Source: Grammothele lineata
Taxonomy: Eukaryota; Basidiomycota; Agaricomycetes; Polyporales; Polyporaceae
Assembly (NCBI GenBank): GCA_002150815.3
Contig: NDFF03000381.1
Location: forward strand, 434,001-498,000
DNA length: 64,000 nucleotides
Direction of reading: 5' to 3'
The notes under the pieces are model-generated. The model saw only the letters and a list, made by a program, of their open reading frames with translations, did not search any database and was not told the DNA's origin. How positions within the stretch are numbered: the first letter of the stretch is position 1; each line of letters opens with the position of its first letter. Positions 21,621-32,597 of the stretch are shown one piece after another. The translations under genes were made by a program, and so were the position numbers.

Positions 21621-24320
21621 TGTGTAAGATTTGGGTTGTGTGAAGGCGAAGAAGCGAGCGAGTGTGAGGCGTAGGGCGTTTCAAAGTTCAAGTGCGTGCG
21701 AGGCGTGAGTAATGGCAGGTAGGGTCAGACCAGTGATCCTAGCAAGCTTCTTCGTAAGCGGAGAAAGCACAACGGGCAAGAAAGGGAAGGGGAGAAGGCG
21801 TTCCTCCGAGTTCGGGACACGGAAGCAGGGAGAGGACTGGAGATCCATCTTCGGCGCCGGTTGCTGTTATATGCCACACCCCTGCAGTGTACGCCGCGAC
21901 GGGTCGCGGCGGGCCGCAACGCGTGTGAAGGCGGATCGACGACGACGGTGGGCAAGTGAGCCGGAGACGCGGGTAGGAAGGGGGGCATCATGCACAGGTT
22001 GTCGATCCGACTGCTCCATCACTGGAACCGAAGGGTAGGAGAAGGGGGTGACCTAGGAACCGCTCCAAAATGCCAAGCAGGAGGTGTTTGCAGGTCGTTG
22101 GTCGTCCTTGGCTCGAGAGGACTGAGGGGAACATCACAGTTATGTCCCCCTCTCGTGTTACCCGGCGGGGTAGGAGGGATGGGTATGTGCATAGCCCCTC
22201 CCGCATTGTGATCCAGACAGTCGTCGATAAAGTGCATAGGCACGCTGATGATTCAGTTCGCGCTTAGTGCGGGGAGCAAGCATCATTGCATCTGAGCGCC
22301 AGGAAATATCTATGGAGGAAGTGCAGTTGTCTGTAAGCCGCAGGTATCAGAAACGAGTGAACGTTCGGTCAAGCAGAGGGGGTACTCACCTTCGCGCCGT
22401 CGTATCTTTGAGCCTGCCCGCGAGCGCCGCGCGCAACAGCCTGAACCAAAGCGTACCTCCGGTCTCCCCACGGGGGCGCCATCGTCGCGACCGTAAGTAC
22501 GTGACCGGGAGCGCCGCCCGTGGCCGGCGAGGCTGTGGTGTTGGGACTGCGAACGCGAGATGGCAGCCAGCCCGAGGCTGATTGTCAATGCGTGATGGGA
22601 GACACCGCACTCGCGCGCGTGGCCAGACTCCAGAGTTCGGGCGTTCGCCGCAGCGCGACGCGTTGATGGTCGATGCGACGAAGATGGGACAACATGAGAC
22701 AACATGACGTTACGGGAACAAGGTGCATTGGCGCCCGTGGGCAGACGCGCCGCTAACCCCGCGTCCCTCCTGCCGTTCTCGGCAGCGGTTTCGCAAAACG
22801 ACGTCGGAGGCGCGGTCAGGTGACCCGCCACACACGAAGCGCCGCGGGAGAAAAACGCGAGAAGGCGCATGTAATTACGTGCCGCGCTGCCGATAGCCGA
22901 GTAATTGAGTCCCTTTGTACTCTCGCATGACGAATCGTTTGATGCTCGTCCGGGCCACCGTCGACGTCGTGGCCGGCCAGAGCGCGAGCCAGCAGCTTCC
23001 TCAATTTCTTCGGCATTCAGTCGCGATTCACGCGTGGGACTGGAGAAGACGTCGGGTGGGCCAGCGCGCGCGACAGTGATGCGCAGCTCATATGGAACCC
23101 AGAGCTTCCCGCTGATGATCTGCGCGCCTTCGCCGACGCGCCCAACACCCTTGCACGATCTGGACGGACGGGGCGGGCGGGCTCGGGTGTGTGTGTGGAG
23201 AAGGGGAATTAACGTGGATCTAGGGATAACGTATTCCCCCAAGCCCGCAAACTTCGCTGGTAGCCCGTCATGATCGACTCATACGAGCTGCACGAACCCC
23301 CCCTCTAAGACGAATGCACCCGCGGGCGGCCATTGACAGGCGTTGAGTACAACTCAGCGGGTGCAGAGAGCCCCTGCGAGGCCGCCCACACTGCACTGTG
23401 CACAGGGGCGCGCGTCCGCCGCCGCCCGATCGCCCGGCGTCGGCTTTATCACGCGGGGCGGGACCGGGTGCCACAAGCCCTCCGGCTGGCAGACGTCGCC
23501 TGGCGAGGTGAAGAGCAACCTTGAATTCACGTCCGAGAGGCGACTGCATCCGCCCCTCCGTACCGCGCGGTGCTCGCTGGCCCGGGTGCCTGAGCCTGCC
23601 TGAGCTCGCGAGCGTCCTGGCGGTCGCGCCGGGCGCAATGTTCGGCACCATGCACGGCTCCGGAGCCGCGTTTATTTTCTGCTGGGAAACGTTCATGCCA
23701 TGGTTACAGCACATACAAATCCTGGCCTGCGCAGGGTTTGGGATCGACAGCGGCTCTGTTTGCCAGCGGTATTGCAGCGGTGAGTACAAATTGTATCAGT
23801 GATTCATTAGCTATAGGCTTACGCCAGAAGATCTCACCGTCGCAGGGTCCGGCCAGAACGACATCGTCGACCGAATTCTAGCCTCATGCACGCAAGCGGG
23901 CCACACTTGGCGCTGCTATGTACTTAGCGTACGATCGCGCAGATTTACAGTTTCGCTACCGGCGATAGGCAGCCCCACCACTGCCAACCCTGCGTACGTA
24001 CGTTCTACGTACCCTCTTTCTGTAGTCCCCTCTTGCCGTACCGGAAACTCCGCGGCCCGCTCAAGCATACTCGAGCTCGGCGTAGGCTCGTACAAGGCTC
24101 GGGAGCTTCCCAGCAGAAGAAGTACAGCATGAGGCCAGCAATTAACACTGATCTGGCTCGTCTCCCGCGGACCGAGACGGGCCTTCGCCCCGTCCAGTAC
24201 ATCTAGGTTTGCCTGCAGAAGCCACTTGAATATTAATCGCCGGACAGGCCTGTGAGCGGCGGTGGGAACGCAGTACAATATACACACAACTTGCACGATG
24301 CGGTGCGTACGGAGGTGGAT
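21621..24320. other. Gene-poor region upstream of the lipase, part 1
   Basis: About 2.7 kb without a supportable gene. It includes the lipase promoter. Open frames exist on both strands because of the high GC content (a 310-codon minus frame at 22310-23242 and a 173-codon minus frame at 23268-23789), but their translations are Arg/Ser/Pro/Ala-rich. They show no domain or signal peptide and no conserved splice pattern. A GC to mixed-composition change occurs around 23800. Confidence 0.45.
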
Positions 24321-24376
24321 CGTCCACGTAGAACATCAACGTACGCGCAGATAAGCCAAGCCTCGCGCTTGCGCGA

Positions 24377-24419
24377 CCGGCCACAGCGCGTCCGCCCATC
24401 GAGGGAGCGCTGTGGCCGG
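24377..24419. repeat. Inverted repeat, 13-bp perfect arms
   Basis: Left arm ccggccacagcgc (24377-24389) and right arm gcgctgtggccgg (24407-24419) are perfect reverse complements around a 17-nt loop. It lies in non-coding DNA. It could be a protein-binding palindrome or form an RNA hairpin; there is no terminal repeat or ORF to suggest a mobile element. Confidence 0.7.
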
Positions 24420-27400
24420 ACATGACTATCCTTACGCGGAAGGAGCCACCGAGCCGTGCGGAGCGGCGCGAACGCGAACGTCCGCGCACGAGGTCGAAGA
24501 ATGTCGAATCTCGACGCGCGAGACGCGACGTAATTATGGCCTGCGCATCGGTGCATCATCGCGCAGCCGCCAGAATCCAGATGATGTCGCACGCGAGCCT
24601 CGAGGCGCGGTGGAGCGCGGGGGTGCGCGCGGTCCAGGCCCGCATCGATCGTCGTGTGTGTCCCCGCTGGGCTCCCGCGAAGAGGCGCACGGATGCGGCA
24701 GGTGCGCGCCCCTCCGCCAGCTCTCGCCAATATTGACGAGCTCCTTCGGAAATCTGATGGCGACGGCGATGAGGGCGGAGGCTTTAAGTTGTATCATATG
24801 CGTACGCCTCGTGCACAGCGCATCGTGCAAAAGCAAGTGCTATAGAGCGCGGGCGTCGCTGTCAATGTCACGAAGGACGAAGGGCGAAGGCTATATGCGC
24901 CTACATCCCCCGAGCTTTATTATCTATAGGAGGGCACGGGCACACGCGAGCGCAATATGTACATACATGTCAGCCGCGCCCCGTGCGGTGCGGTGCGGCG
25001 CGGCGAAGCGGAGGGGCTCGGAAGACGGAAGAGGAAGGGAGGGAGGAGAGATGAGGAGCGCGGGGGAACGCTGGAAAGGGCGAAGAAGCCTAGGAAGGAG
25101 GCGCGGAGCTGGGGCCTTCGAAGCACGCACGCCGCCGCGCCGCTCGTAGACGGCCCGTGGCCAGCTGCGTCCCAAGTCCCAAGTTTTCGAATCCCAACGT
25201 TCCGACAACAAGGGGAGAAGCCCTCGTGCACGGCGCGGCGCGGGCGTTTCGCACGCTCATTCTGTGCCGCTCTCCCGCGTCCTGCCTTTCTTTTCTGGAG
25301 CGTGCGGCTAGTGGAGGGAGGGCCTGCTGCACGCACACACACGGGCGCGCGCAGCACCTTGTGACGGGCGGATGACGTTCTGGCCGCGTTCTGCGCGGGG
25401 CGCGCCTTCGCGTTTGGCCCTCCCCCTTCGCTGGGTCGTGGACTCGTGGGCCGTGGCCGTGTCCTCACGCGGCCCGGGGCTTCGGTACTCACCAATTTAC
25501 GCAGAGCGCGGGATCTTGATCGCCGAAGATAGCGTTCCGTCGCCGCTCGCCCGCCTTCCGCCCGCACGCGTCGAATACAACGCACGCCCGGATGGGACGG
25601 GCGAGCGAACGTTCTGAGGCGGCTGGCGAGGCCGAACCCGAGCGGTTCGCAGACGCGGCGGGCTTCGTCGATGTCGACGCGCTCGGGATGGTCTGATGGC
25701 GGGATGACGGTGGCGGGGGCGATATGTATGGCAATTGCATCATCAAACGAAAATGACGGCTGCTGGCCACATTTGTTCGGCAGCGAGAAGGCGGTCTGAC
25801 GGGATGCAAGAAATGAGAAGAGAACGTCAGGGTCGCTCGCTTAGTAGCCATGGCGTGCGCCGTGCAGGGCTGGGGCTGAAGATGGCATAGGCTGCCAGAG
25901 GCTACCGAGATCAGATGCAAGTCTGTTTGCGGAGACCTGGAAGGCCGCGGGCTGAATGGGCAGAAAAGATGCGAGACGAAGATGGAGGCGAGCTTACCGG
26001 TGAAAAGAGATGACGGGCGGTGTTGCGCGCGAAGGAGCTGGCGCCGACGTACGGAGCTAGGGATGGAGGCGCATCTGGGCATCTGAGGGGAGTGTTCTGC
26101 TGGAAGGTGCCGACAGAAGGAGGCAGGGGAATGAATGCGATGACTGAACATTGTGAGAGTGATGGGGGCTTGAGGCCGCGGGAAGGCGGGGAGGACAAGG
26201 GATTCCGGACGAGGAGAGACGGTTCGCTGCCTTGTAAGTAGAAGAGGGCATGGAAGAGGCGAGGCGCTGACAGGTCTGGAGTGTGGAATGTCGCTAGACC
26301 ATCGCGAGGAGCTAGAAGGGACATTGATGGGCCGGCCGCTCCCACCAGCGTCGCGATTGAGAGACGGCTCGCAGGTGCCGGCCGAGAACAGCGACGTTTC
26401 GCCGGGCGCGAATGGGGAAGGCTCGGGATGGGGCCGGGCGGTCAGGCTCGCATCGCGGGCCTCTCGCGGGCGTGCACGCCAGCCTATGGCAGCGGTGGCT
26501 GCCCATCGCGCTGCGCGTTCCCCACCGACGCGCCCTGACGGCATCGCGAGGGCACATCACGTGCGCGTCGAGGGTTATACAAAGGTGGAGCGGGCGAGAG
26601 CCTGACGTCGGTGTCGCGGAGACGTAGGAAGGTTTGGGCGACGTCGACGTAGGGGGCTGCAAGAGTGCAGGGGCGGACGGCGGCGTGGTGAGGGCCCGGC
26701 GAGCACGGGGGCTTTAGAGGAGGTGGGCCAAGGTTGGGTCGGGGTCAGCAGGAGGAGGAGGGCGGACGTGACAGCGAACCGGGCGCAGGGACATATCAGG
26801 CTGGGTTCGACGGTATCTGGGCATTCGTGGGGACGAGCTGTGCAGGCGGAAGGAGACGCGGCAGATTGGGCCGAGATGAGGAGATGGGAGCGGGCGCGAT
26901 GGACTGTGTGGGAAGCAGAAGCGAGACGCATGGACGCGAGCCCTGCCGCCTTCAGGCTCGGCGTCGTGCAGGGTGTCGAGAGCGCAAAGGGCTGCAGAGC
27001 AGTTGTGGGCGATGCGGCATCGATGGTGGACGATTCGGGAGATCTTGGGCGTCCGCGGAGAGCTGGGAGGGCGGCCGAGGGAGAGAGGCAGAAAGGGCGG
27101 GAAATCGGTTCTGCCTTGGAATTCGGGCGAAGAGAGTTTATGGGCTCGCGTTCGCGCGAAGCCAATACCGTTCACCAGCGGATCTCGGCTCGGCCCGAGC
27201 AGGCGTCGCGCGTTGAACCTACTCCACGGGCCAGATGGGCGAGTCGGGGCAGAAACGGGCGTGGGACCGTGGCGCGGGAGGCGGGGCGGCGTGTGCGAGG
27301 GGTGCGGGCAGGGGCTACGCGGGCGGACGAGGAGGGCGAGTTTAAACAAGGCCGGTGGGACGCGTGCGGGTGGACGGAGTGACCCAGGAAGTGACCCAGG

Positions 27401-27880
27401 AGGAGCACCGCTGAGCACGTCACGCTCGAGAACGCGGTGCGCGCTCGCGGACGCGGCGCGGGTGGGCTTCCCTGCCGCTTCCGAGGGTTAATTACGCATT
27501 ACATAATTGGGTCTCGAAAATGACGAAACTAACCCGGATGGAGGTGATTCGTCGAGTGTCGGATTCAAATATGGACATCGCTTCCTTCTCCCCGGCCACT
27601 GGCCCGGCCAGATGTTATTTATCCAATCACCTCCGCATTCCAGCTCTCGCCTCTGCCCGCCCGCCCCGTCTTCTGTCTCCTGCGCACTCCGCCGCGCCCC
27701 CGCCCCCGCGCGCCCCCCGACCCCATCACGCGCCCCCGACGCATGCGCTGCTAACACTTCCAAGGGCACTGCACCCGCCCCCCGTCCCGCCCCATCACCC
27801 CGCGCCCCCCACGGGTGCTGTACCGAACACTAAACTTGATTAAGAACCACCCCAGCTCGTCTGGGTGCAGTCCCCGAGCC
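24420..27880. other. Gene-poor region and upstream region of Zn2Cys6 regulator 1, with strand skew
   Basis: About 3.5 kb. From ~25.6 to 27.4 kb the + strand is strongly G/A-rich, so the minus strand is pyrimidine-rich. At about 27.55 kb this switches and the + strand becomes C/T-rich up to the regulator ATG. A CCAAT box (27623-27627) lies ~255 bp before that ATG. Minus-strand frames of 351 (25489-26544) and 234 codons (26714-27418) are Pro/Ser/Arg-rich and match nothing I know. One minus-strand stretch near 25995 has good splice consensus (CCG/GTAAGC ... TTCAG). It could hold a divergent non-coding transcript. Confidence 0.4.
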
Positions 27881-30800
27881 ATGTCCAACGGCCTCCCCTA
27901 CCCGGTCTCCAACAATCGCGCATCCTACCCGGCCCCGGACGCGTCCCCGACATATCCATCCGCGCACCAGTCCGCATCTTACCCATATTCCCACTATGCG
28001 CCAAGGAGTACCAATTTCGACGCACCCCACGGCAGGTCAGATCAGTCCGCCGCCTCGTCCTCTCTCTCGGGCATGTTCCACCACGCAGAGCACGACCCGC
28101 AGCAGCACTATTCTCGCGCACCGCACTCGACGGACGTCTTCACTTCGCATCCCCACGGCGCCGTACACGCCCGCGGCCACTGGGAGTACGCCCCGCCCGT
28201 TTCGGAGCCCCCGCAGGGCCGTCTTGGCCACCCTAGTCTCGATGTGGGCACCTCGCGAGACTATCCTGGTCCATTATCGCACGCCCCACAGGCCGCGGGA
28301 CCATCCCACGTGCACCATGCTCCCGCTAGCGCCCCACAGCAGGGTTCCTCCACTCGCCCGTCAGGCGGTCGCTCGCGCAGGGACAAGCCCCGCCTTGAGC
28401 TCGCCGCTGACCAGCCGCTGACGACCCAGGGCAAACAGCGTATGCGTGTCTATGTTGCCTGCGTGCAATGGTGAGCCGCGAATTTATTCCGACATTTTCG
28501 GGGGTGCTCACCCTGTGGGCATTTACAGCCGCGGCCGAAAAATACGCTGTGACGGCGCAAAGCCTGTATGCCACAACTGCAGTCGCCGATCGGAAAATCC
28601 GCAGCTGTGTTCTTACGACTCAGCTCCGAAACGGAGGGGGCCTGATCGGATTCCCGGCGCGCGACAGAGGAGCACCTCCGGCGCTGGAGAACGTCCTCGG
28701 CGGAGGCGACGGCCGCCACAGGTAGAAACAGGCGAGCAGCCATTTATCGCGTCAGGAAGCGCGAGCCAGAGCCCAGTGGACACCAAGTCTTCGCAATTTA
28801 GTCCGACGGCGACTACATTCATGACGGACGCACCTGGATCCCATCCAGACCACCATTCTGGGCTCCAAACCCTCGGGCATGGGCAGTATAGCAGGCATCG
28901 GCAAGACCTACCTGAGCTCGGCGGTCGTCCATCGATGCCGGGGGGTCTGGGCGCGCACTATGCTCAGCACCATGATTTCGTAGGTTCATCAGACTCCTTC
29001 GCCGACCTCAACGCAGCCGCTCACCGTGCGCATGCAGACCCCAGCGGCCGCTTATGAAGCGGTCCCGCTCGGGTCCTCCGCTCTGGTTGACTCGTCTGTC
29101 TCCGTTGGATACCCCGTCGACGGCCCGACTTCCCACGGATATCTCTCACCGGTCAACGTATCAGCGGAGGCGTATGTTTATGGCGGCTCAGATCCAGTGG
29201 CGGAGGAGAAGGTGGAGCGGAGGCGGCTGGAGCAAAAAGAGACCGTGATTGTAGCGGAACCGGGGTTGCAGTTCGCGCGGGAGACGTGGTGGGACGCACT
29301 ATTGGTGTTGTATGCAGCAAACGAGGGCGGGGACCCGTTCGACGTCACGCTCACTATCCCTGCGCGCGTGCGGGAGGATGCGACGCAGAGCATCACCGCC
29401 GACCTCCGTTCCATCTTCCGCGCTTCGCCGCACTGGCTCAACTTCATCAACCTCCCGCGGTTTTTCGGGGCGCTGCTCGACCCGCGCACGCGCCACGAGG
29501 TCCAGCCGAGTCTGATCCTGGGGGCACTCGCACTTGCGACATTTTTCAAGAGCCACGAGTTGGAGTTGGGGAGTAGGGGGAGGGAGAGGTCGCTGAGGCT
29601 GCGGGACCAGGCGCAAAGCGCGCTGGAGGGGAGCCTGAACTCGCGTTGGGTCGACCACAGTCTCGTCCAGGCCGCATGGGTGCGTCACCCCGCTGCTCGT
29701 TGCGAGATCGAGCATTGACATGCACCCTTCGCTGCGGCACCGCCGTTGGGCAGCTACTTGCATTCTTTGAAATTTGCGCGCATCCGTTGCACTCCACCGC
29801 GCGTGTCAGGTCATCGATGGGCCTCCTGGACTCGCTCCTCCGAAGCATGAACCTGCTCTCGCTGGATGCAGAAGACCCCCGTGCGTCCGTGTTCGCGTCT
29901 GGGGTTCCCGTCGTTCCTTCCCCGGCGCAACGGCAGCGGCTGATCCAGTCACGGGGCGACGACACTCCCACCGCAGTCCTTCCTACCCACTCCCTCGCCG
30001 ACGGTCCGTTGCAGGGGAGTGTTCGGGCGAACCAGTGGCAGGCCCCGGAGCCACGCGGCCCGCCAGTCCTCCCGTCGGTCCCGCCCATTCCCAAGGCCGA
30101 AACGCCGTTGTACACGACTGTGCCCCACCTTTCGCGGCGCACCATCACGCAGCAGGACCCGCCGACCGCTACGAAGGCCGAGTGCCACTGCATGACCTTC
30201 ACGCTCGGCCACACGTGGCCGATGGTCCGCGAATTCGCGCCGCTGTGGGACATGACGCCGACGTGGCAGAGCGAGTGGACCGAGGCGGATATCCGGAAGG
30301 AGGAGTGCAGGAGGCTGGTGTGGAGCAGCGTGATGATGACGGCGGGGCACAGCTCGTACACGGCCGCGAGCCCGGACATCGACACGCAGGAGCTGTACCT
30401 GATGGATCCGCGGAATGTGAGTAGTCTGGGTCCTTCCACAATACCACCCCTGCGTACCCCAGGGTACCCGCGATTTTGCAACCGCTGCGTGACGGGAGGG
30501 AGCTGACGTACGTGTATGATTTCAACCCCACAGTACGCGCTCCTGTTCCCTGGGGAGAGCCTCGCACGGGCGGACGACTCGCCGGAGCTCGCGCCGCCGG
30601 CCAAGGACTCGGTGTGGGCGTTGTACATGCGCTCGATGATGCTCTGGAACAGCTGCGTGCGTGCGCGCGGCGACCATGGCTGGACCGATACGGACAGGGC
30701 GCGCTTTGCGACCGCGGCGTGGGCGGAGATCGACGCGATCGAAGCCGCACTGGGCGAGCACGCGTGCGGGATCGAGCGGTCGTTTCTCTTCCAAGGCCGG

Positions 30801-31938
30801 GAACTGCTGTTCAAGTGAGTACCGAGGGACCCGTCGTCGAGTCGGAGTCGGCGTTGAAAGCCGGGCGCCGTTGTCGTGGTGGTGGCTAACTCGCGTTTTT
30901 GGCTTGGTTGCGTGGCGACAGCTCGCGGATGCTCATCGCGTACGAATTTGAGCGGTGCTTGCCCCCGTCGACCGCGTACGTAATCGTCCCCTTCGTCTTC
31001 TTGGCCCGCACCAGCCCGCACCCCGCGTCCGCAATGGACAAAAGGGTGCGTTTGTGGGTGCCGCTAGGTTGTTGCTGATGATCGCCGTTGCAGGCAAGCG
31101 AATCTCCTATTTTACCGGAAGAAAGCGGAAGAATGGTGTACGTACCCGTCTTGGGTTCTTTGGGGTTCCAGTCGCTGATTGAGGGTGACGCCGCGGCGCA
31201 GTGACCCATCAGGCCATGCTTGCGAAACGGGTCGTGAACGCGGGCCTGCACGTCGTGACCGGGCTGCCCTCGTCGGACCTTGCGCGCCGGCCTTTCTTCC
31301 TCTTCTGGTTCATGTCGCAGATCGAGAGGTACGCCGCCTTCGCTCGCTGTCAACGGCGCGCTGTCGCACGCCGGCGGTGTATGTATACTTACGCTTATTT
31401 ATGCATCGCGCCCCTCGACCCTCGCCCTTCGCGTGCCTGACAATCCCCGCCCTCGCGCCCCCACTTTATCCGGCGTGGCCGTCATGGGTGTCGTGAAATT
31501 CTGATGTGTGTGCCCGTGCCCTGTGCCTGATGCGCCGCGCCCCTCTGTCGACACGGTCCGTTTTCCCACGCGCTTCGCCACTTTGAATCCGTCCAGGGCG
31601 TTGACGCTGTGGTCCTACGACCACTCGCTCGTCTTCGCGCTCGACGTGGCGAAGGCGCTCTCGCGCCCGGTCGAATACCTCATGACGCTGTGGCCGTGCC
31701 CCGGTGAGTAGCGCGCGCGTTCCGGCTCGGAGGGCTCGGAGGGAGACCGGGACTTACTGACGCCTGCTTGGTATATTTGGCAGAGCAACAGCGTCGATGG
31801 GGTGACCTGCGCGACAAGCTCAACACCTCGTGCTACGCCGCGGCCGTCCCGACGGACCTCCCTTCGACCTCGTCCGTGTTCCACCAGAACGGTCCAATCC
31901 CCATGTCCTCCCCAATGCCTCATATCCAAAATTCGTGA
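27881..31938 (+). CDS. Zn2Cys6 fungal transcription factor 1
   Basis: Ten exons: 27881-28470, 28529-28979, 29017-29679, 29754-30416, 30534-30814, 30922-30975, 31094-31137, 31202-31328, 31597-31703, 31784-31938; about 1044 aa. A Ser/Pro/His/Gln-rich N-terminus leads to the binuclear cluster CVQCRGRKIRCDGAKPVC with HNC and a final C (C2-C6-C6-C2-C9-C; an intron falls inside the second Cys codon), then the basic linker APKRRGPDRIPGARQR. The C-terminal half matches a fungal middle-homology region: ETWWDALLVLYA, SPHWLNFINLPRFF, FFEICAHPLHSTARVRSSMG and LLDSLLRSMNLLSLDAEDPR, later LWSYDHSLVFALDVAKAL. The exon 2-3 junction is uncertain: the reading frame shifts and only a 37-nt intron (28980-29016) or a 34-nt one fits. 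The regulated pathway is unknown. Confidence 0.88.
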
Positions 31939-32597
31939 AAGAAAATCCGAAGAACTCGAGCCTTTGTGCGACACCTCACTCCATCGCTTCTCCGCCTCGC
32001 ATCGATCCCACCGTCGTGTGTTTTGTTGTCCGTACGTCAATATTGCTATCCGATCACCACGTTCCCGCCGTCCGCCCTGCTATCGCACTGCGTACCGTAT
32101 GTTTTGCCTATAATCCTCTGCTCTGCTACACCATACCCGAATTTTCCGCCCTGCTCTTTCGCCCTCGATACATACAGTAGCACACGGACATGATGTGCTC
32201 TGCGGTCCCGTTACGATGATACGCTTGTTGACGCCCACTACTGCTCCCGATACGCTGAGATACTCACCGTGCGAAGACCATCATCGCTTGGTCGTATATA
32301 TGCCTAAATGTATCCCGATACCTCACGCACACCTGTATTCGTACATAACTCCTCCGGGTCATTCTGACTTGCGCCACGCCGTTGCCAGCTCTCGGCCCCG
32401 ACGGCCTGCTTTTGTGCGCCTCAAACGGATGAGGCGCGCTCCCGCCAATTGGGCGCCAATTTTAATCGCCCGGGCGCCTCAATATATGCCACTCCCAATC
32501 CGGGGATACGCCATTATTATCGCTCCTGACCACAGACCACCATCTGCCCCGGACGCTGCTTACGCTCTGTTATAGCCTACCTATCTCTAGCACCTGG
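31939..32597. promoter_or_regulatory. Intergenic between regulator 1 and the CHFR-like gene
   Basis: About 660 bp with AT-rich 3'-UTR-like sequence to ~32200, then the E3 gene's upstream region. It contains two gggcgcc-type elements spaced ~20 bp around 32450-32480 (ttgggcgccaattttaatcg then cccgggcgcc). No gene seen. Confidence 0.45.

Noticed and set aside
25489..26544. 351-codon minus frame upstream of regulator 1
   Set aside because: Pro/Ser/Arg/His-rich translation without domain, signal or conserved splicing; kept only as possible transcript evidence, not as a gene.
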